From NCBI GenBank assembly GCA_963693285.1, contig OY848929.1, positions 2,916,501-2,980,500 on the forward strand: a stretch of 64,000 bases of DNA, given 5' to 3'. The notes below the pieces were generated by a model. That model saw only the letters and a list, made by a program, of their open reading frames with translations, did not search any database and was not told the origin of the DNA. The position numbers and the translations under genes are program-made. Below, one piece after another: positions 37,107 through 51,700 of this stretch. The stretch's first letter is position 1. Each line of letters starts with the position of its first letter. This DNA is from Xestospongia muta. Lineage: Eukaryota > Porifera > Demospongiae > Haplosclerida > Petrosiidae.

Positions 37107-40100
37107 TCAAACTGGTTCTAAAAATGATGAAGGTGCCCATCCCTTTTCTGATCCATGTTGAACAAACCACCAGCCACCTGATGTCTTCTCCAACACTTCA
37201 TAAATTTGTCCAGCAACTAAATTAATGCCTGAGTCTTCATAGAGAGGAATGGTATAGTCACTTACAGCTCGAAAACTGTTCTCTGATACTTTAGGAGCTG
37301 AGACAGGTTTTTGACTAGAAACTCTGGAAGGAGGAGGAGGTTTAGGACGGTCAGGTTTATTTGAAATCTTTTCGATAAAAGTTGAAGGAACCCATCCCTC
37401 CTTTCCTTTAATACGTACAAACCACCATCCTTCTTCAGACTTCTCTAAAACTTCAACATTATCTCCTTCTTTAAAACTGAGAGAACCTTCATCATCACCA
37501 ATGTAATCAGCAATAGTAACATACAAAGGTTTACGGTTTAGTGCTGGACTATTTGATGGCCTGGGAGGTGGAGCTTTCTTAACACTGGGAGCTGCCTGGG
37601 GCCTCTTAGGTGGTGACTTCACACCAGTAAGTGTAACTATCCCACTACTGGGTAGAGAAGATCTTGAAGGGATAGACTTTTCTCTCTTAGCTGGTAACCC
37701 TTTTTTCCTCTGAAGTGCATTCTCTAATTCACCCAATTTGATGGTCTGGGTTGAAAAAGGGCGTATACTGGAAGGGGTTCTTGTTGGAGGTGGTGGTTTT
37801 TCCTTAGTGGTTTTTGCTGATATCGTAGTGGCTGTCCGTGGAATAGGTCTTGGGGAATCTAAAGACGTTTGTGGAATACTGATGTTTTTACGAGGAGTTG
37901 GTTGGGGAGATAAGGATTTTTCTTCATTTTCTTGAGCTGCCAAGAGATTCTCGTTTGATTTACGAAGAAACTTCATTCCTAGTTGTGAATTATCTTTTGA
38001 TTTTTGCTTAGGGGGAGGAATGAATTCTTTGGGACGTGGGCGGAGTGGGGGAGGAGATTTGGTTAATCGAACATCATTGATGTTCTCCACCTCTCTTACA
38101 GAGTCACTACTGGAAGACCGTTTGAGAGAGTTGCGAGAAATTGATAATTTCTCACTTTCAGCTGATTTTGTGGGAACCCTTCGTGGTACAGATGGTTTAA
38201 TATCAGAGACAGTAGGTGACCGGCTTATAGCATGGTCTTCTTGTGATGGCCTAGAATTTAATTTTGGATTAGATATTCCTTTTGACAATACTGCTGCCAT
38301 AGCAGCAACTGTTGATGTACTGTCAGCACTTTTTTGATAGCTGACAGGTTTTTTAGCTACAGGTGGTGGTTTAGGGCCTGTTGTAGTAATAGTAGTAGCA
38401 TTGGTGTTGGTAGTAGTAGTGTTCAGACGTAACACGCTCTCACTGAGATCTTTATCTTGTGGTTTTGTTGGTTCAGATCTAGAATTACTGACTGATGTAG
38501 GCTTAGATTGAATTGGTCCAGACTTGGAACTTGACAATACATTTATCTTTCCAGCAGTGACCACTTTAGGTTCAGGACTCTTTGAAGGTTTAACACCTGT
38601 TTCTGACTTGACACTAGTTGAAGAAGGCTTAGTGCTAACTGGTTCGGGCTTAATGCTGGACTTCTCTGTTGGTGAAGCATACCCATGAGGGCGATATACT
38701 CTCTCTAAATATGAGGAAGGTACCCATCCTTCCTCTTGATCCATTTCCACAAACCACCATCCAGATGGATTCTTAGTAATTACAGAGACTTCTTTACCAG
38801 CAGAAAAGCTTAATCCATCATGCACCTCAGATTTAAAATCAGCTAATGTCATATAATGTTCACTTAGTGTCTCATAGTCATGAAACACATCTTCATCACT
38901 ATCACTGCCACCATCAACTGAAAGTTGTGGCATCTGTGCAAGGGCAGATACTTCATGATAGACGCCATCTGCTGGTGTTTCATAGTTTTCAGAAGATGAT
39001 GATCTTGTAAGTGGTGTTAAAGTTTTATTTCTATGAGTCTTTTTCATTTGAGGTATAGCAGGTGGAGGTCTTCGAACTACTGATTTCTATAGAGAAAAGA
39101 GTGATAACGAGAAAATACAAAGTACCATGTATATACTTTGACTTGGATAGTTTCTTTCCTTGGAGTTGGAGCGTAAATAGCTAAAATGAGAAAATAGCAG
39201 AATCATCCTAATAATATAAATAATGATGTGCCTCTTACGTTCATCAGAATATGGGTCTACTCCTGGTTTGATGCTGAATTTTGCAATAGTACTTGTAGCT
39301 TTTTGAGGCTTAGCAGGACTTGGACGTGGACTTTTGGGTCTGGATGCAGAGCCACTACTAAGGATAGTAGCATCTACAGCTTCTTGAACTGTAGATACAA
39401 CCTAACAAAAAGGAAAAATGTAACGAACAAACGCAAGGTGGAAGTGTTAGAGGTCAAAGTTTATACTAACCTGAGTTGGTCCACCAGATTCATGAGTTAT
39501 ATTACCATAATAACGAGTTAAATAACAAGCAGGGACATAGCCATCTTTATCATGATACCTAAACCAATTTAACTAACTCTATAAGTTAATAAATAACTTA
39601 AATACCTGGCTTTCCACCATCCATCTAGTCCCTTTTGATATACTTCTACCAGAACGCCTCGTTCAAAGCTTATTTCATCAGGGTTCTTAGCAGTATAATT
39701 ACTTGTTGTAATACATATTTCCTCCTCACCAGGCTCTAATATAATAGGCTAGTTAGTATATAGAGTCATTATATATACATATACATATAGTGGTAATACC
39801 TTTGATGCTTCATTTTGTCCATAAATAGGTTCCAAATATGTAGCTGGTACCCACCCTTCATTGAGATCATCCATATGAACAAACCACCATCCTGAAAACA
39901 ACAGTAACTAAAATAACTGATGTTGTTGATTTTAGTACCAATAATAAATAACACTTTCTACTAGTATATTCTAAAGTGTAAAATCCTTGGTATTGTACTT
40001 TCAAATTCAGTTGGCAAATAAATTATAAGACATCATATGAATGAATACTAGATGCAGACAACATACAGTAATCAAATCAATTTATCGTACCAAAACTGCT

Positions 40101-41353
40101 GAAGAAGTGCATACTAATTGTCAAACACTATCAACCAAAGATCAAAAGTTGAGAATCCCTCGTTAAATCAAAAAATACAGGGATGGTTAGAAATTTGGAC
40201 TTGTAGCTGTTTAAAGTGGTTTGTCATGGTAACAAACAGATCGACAGATAAACTGAGTACTATAGCCCTCGCACACCAAGGGTAAATAACAAACACTTCA
40301 ATGTTACTACTGATTACTAACCATTTTCATTCCTGTCAATCACTTCCACAATTTGGCCAGCAGTCAAACTACACTCAGTATTCTTCTGTTTCTTATAGTC
40401 AGCAATAGCAGTATACTGCTCTAACAAAATAGGATCACTGATTTCATTTGCAGAATTTGATTTCTTTGATTTTTCCTTTTTCCTAATGAGAAGGAAAACA
40501 ATAGTATTGTTAATGTGAATGGGAGCAAAGTTGACCACATTTCTTATTACATGAACAACAAATTAGTTGAGGAGGGTGATATCCCAGCCAAGCCAAGATA
40601 GTCAGGAAATAGCATGGATTGTTAGTCATAAATGAAAATGTTTATTGTAACTAGAGATCTATACATACTTGGGAGGATTGATATCTTCAGGAGTGACTTC
40701 AAAGAAATTGAGAATGTAAGGATCTTGAGACAATTCTTGTGGCAGTCGTATCAAAGCCTAAACAAAAGTTATAAATAATATCATTATGACTGGGTCCACT
40801 ATACATACCTGACAATAGGCACTTATAGGTCCCATTCTTTTCTCAGCAACACTACGAACATGACTCCGGCCAAACATCTTTTTACCTTGCAAGTGTGATG
40901 TGGTTAAAAATTTCATTTCATACAATACAATATAAAACTTTACCTGGTAAAAATGGAATACAACGATCAACTGGATTTTTAGAACCAGCTTGAATAGGGA
41001 ATTTCTCAAGTAGACCACACTGCAAAGTAATGTGAATGGATATAAGTGGCATAATACAATGCAAATGTAACTTTAAAAAGAACAAAGACCTTTGTTACGT
41101 TGTCAGCGAATTAAATGCTTATTTTGTCTTCGAAATACTTACTTGAAACTCAAAGAAGTGGCTATATCGCCTGTATATTAATGTACGGGTCCCTTCTGAC
41201 CATACTACTTCAATCACATAGACCTAATGATAATGATAATTTATTATAAAAGGTAAGCTTGTATGTGAGGTGGGAGGCACTTACGTAATGCTTCGAGGGA
41301 TAACGTCTCTTTTCAATATCTACCACCTTTGCTTCTAGGACCGTCTTTCCCAT
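37107..41353 (-). CDS. SH3PXD2: TKS5/TKS4-like PX and five-SH3 scaffold adaptor, intact copy
   Basis: From ATG 41353 the first exons encode a PX domain (VVDIEKRRYPSKHY, TLIYRRYSHFFEF, PFLPGKKMFGRSHVR, ISAYCQALIRLP), the region that binds phosphoinositides. SH3-1 follows (YTAIADYKKQKN.., GWVPATYLEPI; about 39800-40480), then SH3-2 (SNYTAKNPDEISF.., GYVPACYL; about 39460-39735). The large last exon (from 39047 downward) carries SH3-3, -4 and -5 with long Pro-rich linkers. PX plus five SH3 domains is the architecture of vertebrate TKS5 (SH3PXD2A), a Src substrate that organises podosomes, invadopodia and NADPH-oxidase activity. The stop is at 37107-37109. It shares a 153-bp divergent promoter region with the myotubularin gene. 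Confidence 0.9.
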
Positions 41354-41506
41354 TACTTGTTGGAATAATCTTTCAAAAGAAAAACGTAGGAGACAAGTGA
41401 CGCACAGACTATGCAGATATCATAGTATACGCCCCAATTAAGCAAGCCACACCTTCATTCTTACAGAAGGAACAGTCTCGTCCCCAACGACGAGATTAGA
41501 ACGAGA
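41354..41506. promoter_or_regulatory. Shared intergenic space of divergent TKS5-like and MTMR genes
   Basis: 153 bp lie between opposite-strand start codons; it probably holds a bidirectional promoter. Confidence 0.5.
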
Positions 41507-44500
41507 ATGGATAGTAGAATAAAGACACCAAAGGTCAGGTCGTAATATTTGTATCGTTACATTATAATTCTAATGTTAGGTTGAACGTGCGCTGTTACAT
41601 CAACGTCACCGCATCAGAGAATATGTGACTGGCACTCTTTGCCTAACTGATCGACATTTTATATTCATAGAGCCAACTGGTCTGAAGGAAACATGGGTAA
41701 GCTGTCTGTTTATTTGCTATGATACTGTTTGCTAAAATCAATGTGTGTACCTAACCCTCAACATAAACACATGAATGCCCTGCCTTATGGTGTGGTCAAG
41801 GTATCAATTATTTTAATGAAGGAGAGCCTAGTGCTAGTAATAGAATGTCATACTTTAATGTGAAATTAATACATTTTATGTTCCAATATCAAGTTTTAAG
41901 GACTAGGGTATAGTATTAAATTCCCCTTAAAGTACACTGTTTTATTAGTAGCACTCGAAACGTTGTCTTTTATGAATGTGTGCATGTTGCTTTCCAATTG
42001 TAATTTTATTTGTAGGTTCTCTATCATCACATTCTCTCAGTTGAACGTCAATCATTGACAACCAAGGGCTATCCCTTAATTATTGAGACAAAGACATTTC
42101 AACAGTTATGTTTTATAATTCCACGAGAAAGTGACTGTCAAGGGATAATGGAAACTATTAGTTTATTTGCTCAGCCAGGTAATATAAAGAGTGATTGGAA
42201 AGTATTTTGGTTGATAACCATAGTTTTAATTTGTGATTATCTGTCTTATCAGAGAAATATAAAGATCTATTTGCTTATCAGTACAAACCCAATACAGAGG
42301 GTATTCCTCAGTCAAGTGGCTGGAATCTCTATGATGCTGTTGCAGAATATGGTAGAATGGGAGTACCTAATGCTCATTGGAAACAGACTCCACTTAATCA
42401 AAACTATGAGGTTCTATAAATATGTTGTAGTAGCATTAGATTCTCTACAATATAGATGTGTGAGACATACAGCAGTGTTCTGTTTGTTCCGTCATCTGCT
42501 GACTCTACTGTAATTTTAGGTAGTGCTAAGTTTCGAAGCAAAGGCAGACTACCAGTACTGTCATATTATCATAGTGCTAAAAATGTAAGTGTGTGACACA
42601 TTCCTTATGTATCTGTCTTTCTCCCTAGTCTGCCCTATGTCGATGTAGTCAACCTTTGTCATATATCACACGACGCTCACCTGAAGATGAAGCTATGATA
42701 CAAGCCATTGTAGATGCTAATTCTAATTCATCATTTATATATCTCCTTGACACAAGGCCAAAGGTGTATTCTTGTACATCAAAGATCTCAGTGTAGAGTT
42801 TTATAAATCTATTTTTTTATATTTAGCTCAATGCAATGGCAAACAAAGCAGCCCACAAAGGAGGCTATGAAAACACTGACAATTACGCTAATGTACATTA
42901 TCAGTTTTATAATATACAGAATATTCACGTTATGAGAGAAAGTTTACAGAAAGTAATTGAAGGTCAGTGGGATGATGGACATAAATATATTTACATGATT
43001 ATTTTCTGTTTAGCTGTCCATTCTTCTGCTGGAGTTAGTTCTGTTTTATCTGGGCTAGAAAATTCTTCATGGTTAAAGCATATTCACCTTATCATGGAAA
43101 CTGGAGTCTTTATATCTAAGGTCCTTCATGCCAAGCCAAAATGAAAAACAAACAACTACTTTTATCTTCATCTTCTAGGCTCTTTACAATGAAGGGGTTA
43201 GTGTACTAGTTCATTGCTCGGACGGATGGGATAGAACAGCTCAAACATGTGCTCTAGCTTCACTGTTAATGGATTCCTATTACAGAACTATCCATGGGTT
43301 TATGGTAGGAAAATAGAGTATGAAATATCTTGATTCTTTCCACACAGATCTTGATAGAAAAAGAATGGCTCTCATTTGGTCATAAGTTTTCCATACGTAG
43401 TGGACATCTTAACGGAGATAGCAAAGAAGTCTCACCTATTTTTACTCAGTTTTTAGATTCTGTCTGGCAGGTAAGTTTGAAAGCTATGAGTGTTTCAAAA
43501 TTTACAGGTTTTTCCAAATAAAAAATGAATGATGGATTGATATCTCCACTCATATAAATCTAATTATGTACATACATTTTATACTGTTTGTGTCACATGC
43601 AAACAAAATAATTTAATATTCCTCTGGTTCAGCTATAACTGAATTCAATTCACACAAGTGAGACTTCAGGCTATGAGATCAGTCAAAACCTATTGTAATT
43701 TTCTATCATACAACACCCTCAACAGACCACCTGTTACATAAAATGTGCCAAAATCAAGTGTAAAATCACATTATATGTTAGTACCTTTTGTTGTGGCAAT
43801 ATGGAATGTGTTGATAATCTATTGAGTTATGTTTAATTTGTTTATAGGTTCTTGTCCAGTTTCCCACTTCTTTCCAGTTCAATGAATTGTTCCTCATAAC
43901 TCTTCATGATCATCTCTTTTCCTGTCAGTTTGGTACCTTTTTATGTAATAATGAGAGAGAAAGAAAACTTCACAAGTTTGTTTTTATATCTACATTGCTG
44001 TATATTGCTTATATACAGGGTAAGCGAAAGTACGTATTCATTGTGGGGCTATATATGGACACACTTGGATGATTTTGTTAATCCTCTTTATGAAGGAGAA
44101 GAGCAGGAGCAACTGCTAACACCAAACACTGATGTACCTTTCCTGAGGTATGTTAGGAATAGCTACTGTGTCACTTCATTTTTGTCTTAAGTTTCTGGCT
44201 AGGTCTCTACTGCCGTTATGACAATGGACCACACCCACATGAATTATGGGAAGAGTTAGCTATCAGCCTTTCACAGCAAAATGAATGTTTAGAAGACCAT
44301 ATCAAGTTTTTAGAACAGGTTGGACCAGTGAATTTTCTATCATGGAAACCTTATAATGTGTTATCTTTCATCATAGCATAGGGACAATTTAAAAGAGATA
44401 TTACAGGGTTATCAAAATGATCTACCTTCTAATCCTCATCTATCATCATCTTTAATTCCATCAGACAATGTCTTTGTTAGATCAGATGAAACAATAACAT

Positions 44501-45106
44501 TAGATGAAGAGAATACTCTACAAGAAGTGATGGTAAAACCAAAATATTCAGAGACTGAAAGCACAAAGCCAAACAATGAAGATGGACCTTCTTCTGTACC
44601 TGAAGACAAGTCTATACTACTTGAAAATCAGTCATCATTAACTGATGATGGTGGACACCATGATCGTTTACGTTCACTTCTGTTACATATTCCAGAAATG
44701 AACCTTCCATGGCATCCTATGAGGGGAATGGTGCAATGTGGCTGTGGTGCTGCCTTCACATTCTCAACAAGAAAGGTAAGAATCAAGGAAATATCTACTA
44801 ATATTTCAATAATGTTATCATTCAAATGTGGACATCTGCACATTCATTTTATCATTTATCTTTCATTTTAGTATCACTGTAGTTACTGTGGCAATGTAAT
44901 ATGTAACACATGTGGAAGTTATCATGCTCCTCTCCCTTATATGGCCACACCCACATCACGCAGGGTGTGCAAAGTATGTTCAAAGCTGATGGCTACAATT
45001 AAAGAGGAGGTGTGTTCATTTCACTATAGTAGACCCTAAGTATACTAGTGTTTTGATTTAAACATTACCTTCTATTTTCCTTTAGGCACTTAAGAATCAA
45101 TTATGA
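41507..45106 (+). CDS. MTMR6: Myotubularin-related 3-phosphoinositide phosphatase (MTMR6/7/8 type) with FYVE domain
   Basis: A nine-codon first exon (MDSRIKTPK, 41507-41533) and a 46-bp intron lead into the PH-GRAM domain (VERALLHQ.., [27 protein letters not shown]). The phosphatase domain follows MTMR6/7/8 closely ([41 protein letters not shown] followed by SFGHKF). The catalytic CX5R motif HCSDGWDRT is intact at 43212-43238, so it is predicted active on PI3P and PI(3,5)P2. A short coiled-coil stretch follows (about 44260-44420). The C-terminus (about 44721-45000) is a FYVE-type zinc finger ([25 protein letters not shown]), which binds endosomal PI3P. Human MTMR6-8 lack this finger as far as I recall, while MTMR3/4 have one. 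Confidence 0.92.
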
Positions 45107-45701
45107 AGAAATTACTATTAATTGTTATATTGGAACTGGATTATAATTTCTTGTACCATGTGTGTATTTAATATCATAGATAATTTATTATCAAGACATA
45201 CAAGATATTTATAATTAATTACTCATTGATAGTGTTCACATTAATTTTGGTAACTTCCTGTCACTGGTATCAATCAGCTACAATTTAGGAAGATTTAAAG
45301 TATTGCTATAACAATTAATGAGTAGAAATTAAACAATAATGGTATTTGACAATAACTTGCAATTGTAAGTAAGGTATAACATAATAACAATGAGACAGAT
45401 GAATAAAAGTGAAATAGATTTTACAAATAAAAGTTACATATACTGAAACATACTGAATAGTCAAAAGTAAATAAACACAAAACAGTCAGTAATGGGTGAA
45501 GTTTTACAAACAATGAAGTAATTAATATCAGTATGTACATGAAAGTAAAACATATTAACATAAACCACACCCTTAATCCCTAATAGTATAAAAGTGATAT
45601 AGTGACACAGATGATGTCGTTGTTTGTATATGTCAGAACAGTCACATATTTAGCCACTATATGTAGAAAGCACAAAAAATAAATCATAGTCCAAAGATGT
45701 A
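45107..45701. other. Intergenic region between convergent MTMR and receptor 3' ends
   Basis: 595 bp of AT-rich DNA with no coding sequence recognised. It must hold both 3' UTRs. Confidence 0.6.
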
Positions 45702-48700
45702 TTATACTGCTGTGATGCCGAGTTCCTTCACAGGCCATTCCATACCATGCTGATGTTGGTGATGTCTATAAGACTGAGACAATAAGAAAGAGAATAGTAA
45801 TATTCACCATTATGTAGTTCTTTGGCATTTAAACTGACAATAATGCACCCATTCTAAATATTAAGATACTTGAATATTAATCATTCTGACATCTTATGAT
45901 ATTAAATCCAGTACATAAGGAGCTTTTGAGCTTAAATTTCCCAAAGGGATCTCATTTGCTTCACTTTAAGCTATCAAAAGGTCAGACTTAACAAGCTTTC
46001 TTTATTACTGATGAGATCAAAGAAGACAAGTTTGGATCATAGTTGTTTAAATTTAGATAGATGGGCAGATACACTATAGTTATAATCAAAACAATCTCCA
46101 AATAATTAGATAGAAATAATTAAACATGCTTTACTGACAATCACACTCACCATACAACTTCTACCAGGAGATGCAGCTCTTTGCTCATGATACGGGTAGC
46201 CATTCATGCCATTACTAAAGAAGAAAAAAACAGAGATACTTATACTTGCTGAAAAACTACTTATGTAATAAAAGAACCTTGCTGGTAAAAAATGCAATAT
46301 ACAATAACTACTATTTGAAGTTGAATTGCTGATACCAGAAATGGGCATGAATGCAAGGTTGTTGTCCTCACTTGTCTTCTATATACAAGTGACAGTGCAA
46401 CTTGGCATTGAAATAGTCAGCTAATGGTAAGAAGATGTAGCACTTTATTACCATCAGATGTCTTCACAGAGAATAGATATCAAGATTAGTAAGGCTGTCT
46501 TAAGTCTCAAATATGTTTTGTTGATTGATTGCTCAGAATGTGTAATCAAGCCAACAGTCTTAGCTATCATTTTTGACCTAATTTCTCATTGCTTAAGTAC
46601 ATCCTCTTTTGATGATATGCAGTTGGAATGATATAGAATGAATTGTTTAAGATATTGATTAGGGGCTAGTTTGCTTGCATATGTCCACAGAAAGAGACAC
46701 ACATACACACACAAAGAGAGAGAAAAACAGAGAGAGAGAGGGATTTGATGATTTGCTAATTATCACAAACAGTTATAATGTTCTACTTACTGTGGTATAG
46801 GATCCAAGGATTGATGAGGACTATCAAAGTCAGTACCACCTTTCTTTGTACGTTTGATACCATAATATAGACCACACCCACCAAATACAAAGAATACCAA
46901 TAATACAGCTCCAACCACTATCACACCTATAGCCCAACCTGGTATAACTAAGAAAAAACAAACATATTACATTTAGTAATGTCAACATAATGTCTGTGAA
47001 AGATTGACCAAGTTAAAATAAGGAGTTTTTCTAAATAGAATTAGCATTACCAACAACAGTCAATTGTCTCACCTTTTTCGTTGATAACAGCACCAACAAC
47101 ACTTTGACAGCTACTACCATCCCTAACATTACCAGTATTTGTACTGGTAGTAGTTGCAAGTTGACAGGCAGATTTGTTACTACCACTATCAAGGAGAGCA
47201 ATCACACAGAACTGGTAGGTATCACTAGCATTCAGATCAGAGAAACACTGCTCTGTACTTGCTAAGAACGGCACATTAAATTTGTAGACATCATGAAAAA
47301 CCACATTATCAGGTCCACGAATTTCAACTAAACTTATTTGAATAGTGAGATTTTTAACATACTCACGACCAGTCAAGGTCCATCCAATAACAACTTTAGT
47401 ATCACTTAATCTCACTGTTGTCTGAACTGTTACCAGATTAACATTGGGATCTGAAATATAAGACATGCATCACAATAAGTTGAGATAGTGTACTGTTGTG
47501 GATACTTAGGCAAGAAAGGAATTGGTATTATGTTAAGACCTTTTCTACCTGGTACATACACCATGTTAGGTGGTCCTAAAAATTCACACCCAATTTAAAG
47601 TACTCGTGATAACATAAGTATTAATTCAATGATTGTGATGAGCAAAAGCATTTATTTTAAGTTAATTTCATTTATCTCTCTGCATACAACAATAGAATAA
47701 AATGATGAGAAATGAACAAATCCATAATTATACATACAAATGTGGCCAAAGCTTACATGTTTAAAGTTTATAACACTCCAATTCCTTCCTCACTTAGTAT
47801 ATCTATATAATAACATACCATCTCTATCACCTGGGGACTGAACCAGAGCACTATAATTACTGGAGCCCCATTTGTTCTTTGCTTGTAATCTGAAGAAATA
47901 TGTCAATGAAACATCAACTCCTGTCAAATTAAAGTAGGGTAGGTCAGTCTCCCCTGTTTTTGGTGTGGAATCATCAGAGTTATAGTACATGACATGATAT
48001 GATGTCACTGGTGCATGATCCAAAACAGGAGGAGCCTAGGGAACACAAGTCATGAACACATTAGGTAATGTTGTACGTGTATATCTAAAATAGTAACTAA
48101 ATCTAAACATGACATTACAAAAGGTCACTTATTAATGGTTTCTATACAGCAATGTTGAATACATTGATATAGTTGTCCTTCATGCATTAGAAATATTTTA
48201 TCTGTATAAAAATTGTTTAACAAAATCATTTCCTTGGTCATATCAATTAACAATTGTGTTTAAAAACACTATACTAATCACATAACTGGAGGCAATACTT
48301 AAGATAGTGACATGCAATCGAATAACTTGTTCTGCAATTGCTAAACTGATGCATACCTGCCAATGAAGATAAATATCATCTGTATTTTGGGTCCTGCTTC
48401 GTTTTACAGTTATCCCTTTTGGAACATCTTGAGGTTCTAAGAAGTGATTAACAACACTATTAACAAGCAATGTATTACAGTCATCACAATACTGTTTTAT
48501 GTGTGTGTAACTATCATTCTCAGTTACTAACAGACAGATCCAATTACTTTTATTGTATAACACAGTAAACTGTATTCCTTAATTAATTATATAAGCCTCC
48601 TAACACTCATGAATTAAGAGTATTGCAAGGTCTATCCCTGTTCCATATATGGTATTTCATTTTAATAACCAGTAAGTGTAGGAGAGGTGACTTTAGGTAC

Positions 48701-51700
48701 TACTATTATAATAAAGTTTGATGGCTGCCAAATTGTTAAAGGTTAAAATTACTTCAAAGGAATTCCATATAAAGCTATTTCTAATATAATAGATATATAA
48801 ATGTGACATCTTGACATATTATGATATAACTTAAAGACATACAGAAATATTATAATGAAATACACATAACTTACCAGCAAAAGTAGTAAATGTCTCAATG
48901 TTAGTATACATGCCATATCCTTTTTCATTCATAGCCCTCATCCGAAAGTCATACATAACTCCTGGAGACAAGTCTAGTTAACCAGAAATGATAACAGCAT
49001 CACTATAATCAATCATTACTTTCAAAATTATAGCTTAGATTAATGGCATTAACATTCATTGAAACCAGAACTGTTCTCCAGCTTTCACCAGTGTTAGTGC
49101 GCCGATAACTAAACTTTATGATAAAGTAATAAAATATAATTATATCATATGTAGCTTACTTCATACTGTGTGATGCTAACATCAGCAAATTTGAAAGCCC
49201 ATTTAAGAGAGACACTGGTATTTGTAGATGCAGCTATATCAATCTGGAAGTCAGTGATATTAGGAGCTACAAGTAAAAACAGTGATTTCATGAAATGTCT
49301 ATTTCATTCATTGTTTAGAATACTAGGCATACTCTGTTCAAGTTGAGGTGAACACCTAACTCAGTGTTATAACTCAGGCTAGGAATAAGCAAGAAAGAAA
49401 CAGTTTGTACCATTCAATAGGCATTGAGTTCCTGCAAATTTATGTAACAAGAATATACTTAAAATTGTCCTAAGATTTTGATAGTAATGTTGTTGCTGTA
49501 AGAGAGTGGATTATTGCTAACTTTGAAAACTGATGAGTTGGCAATAGCTATGAATCTGCTCAAAGATGTGACAGACAAAAGTTTTGATTACTAATATTAT
49601 TCATTGTTGCTATACAAGTAGGCAGTTACCATATGCAGGTTAGTTTTATTAGTCATTCTCAAAAGTCAATGGTAGGACTGCCTCGCATACTGCATGTTCC
49701 AGGTGGTAAAAACTGGAGTGCTAGCTATTCAGGAAAGTGGTGAACTAGAAATCCCATATAAAGTGAATGGCCTTCTTCACATTTCCACTATGACATAACA
49801 TGATGTCATGCACAATGTGCATATGATTAATGAACACTCATGCAAGTGTTCTCTAATTGCAGCAAAAAGATCAGAAACAGTTGAAAATATCTTTTATGGC
49901 AAAAGCAAGAAACATAAGAGGAAAATAACAGCAAAACTAGACTACCAAGATATTCTTTAAATACCACAAATCTGTCACACAATAAATTCTATGAATATAA
50001 TCATTATAATATATAATCTGTGTCACTTTCACACTAACCTGATTGACATATTCCTATATCTTTTTTCCTTTCATAATTGCCATTTCTCACTCGACACCGA
50101 TACAATTCAGGAGAACAATCCTGTACTGTTAATTGTGCTGAAGCTTCATAGTTCAAAGTAGAAAGTAATGCATTATTTTTAGTAGTTGTAACACCAGAAA
50201 CACTAATTTCATTCCCTCTAACAACTTTCCACAATGAGATTTCACTGATATTAGGATATGCAATAGCATTGCAATAAATTGTTATAGGTCCATTTGTTAA
50301 AGTTGGATCAGTTACATTTGGAGTTGTTGAAAATGTAATAACAGCAGGAACTAAATGAATAAATATTTAAACAAAAGGAGCTTCTATTAATGTTATGAAA
50401 AGCACACAGAGAATATACATGTTTCGTTCATTAGTGCAAGCTTCTCATAAGGATCAACTTTGTTTCAGTATTTACATTGTAATCAAGACATATATTTAAT
50501 TGTATCCAGCAATAAATGGTTTGACATGACTTACATCGTATCAGTACTTCATATTCAATAGTCATATTTCCAGCAATATTTGATATATTAGCTATATAAT
50601 GCCCACGGTCACTATCAGTCACTCCAGTAGCACTGAAGGAGTCTCCTTCATATAACATTGCTCCATTCTTAAACCATTGAAGAGTAGCTACAGAATAAAG
50701 AGATCTGTATACTGAGTTAAATAAACATATTTACTAACCAGGTGGTAATCCAGGATTAACTGTGGGCTGTAGTTTGATATTATCACCTTCATTAAAAGTA
50801 AATGTTCCTAACTCTTTCTGTAATGTTGGAGCCACTATATGGTATCATAATTACAGTAATAAGAATATATTGACAAACATGTCAAAGTCTACTATATACA
50901 ATGTTATAAATAATCAGAAATATGTTGAAATAATATCCAGATTTACAGTTGTCTAAAATTGCTCAATGACTCCTTTGTTCTAAGGACTAGTTCAACTTCA
51001 GTACACAGGACCACAATGGTTCTGAAAACAATAAAACTAAGCAGCTTGTGGTTATATTCAAACACAAGCAATACATCCCTCACTATCATCAAACAGGTAT
51101 GTGTAGGGGGAGAAAATTAAAATGACAACAAGATATGATTGTAAAAGATCATCCCAAGATAGTTTTGTGGTTGCTGGTGTTGTTGATACACAGCAAAGAT
51201 TCCACAATTACTGAAGACTTGAAAGGTACCAGCATCTACAGTACTGTTTTCAGATTGCTAAATGTTTTAATTAGTCACAACCAGGCTACAATATTCACAG
51301 TAAAAGTAAATTAAACTTATTGATCAAGATCAGAAATCAATGTGCACATTTAATTTCATTCATTGGCTTCAAAAGTCACAAATAAAAAATGAGAATAGAT
51401 ATAAAGATAAAATAACATAATACTTGGTCCAAAACAATCTAAGACGTTCGCAATAATGGATTGATGATTTGAAGAACATAGAAAGAGTTAGGGGCTGAAA
51501 ACACAGAGGAATATCAATGATCTAATTCAACTTTGTAATACAATATCCTGCAACTGAATGCTTTAGAATAATTACTTAATTCATGGCAATAGAACAGTCA
51601 CTACGTGATGACACTTTAGCAATTATTAAGGAAAGAATCATGCTACATTTATTACACTAACAAGGAGAACTACTTTGTCTTGTACAGAACATGCTATACT

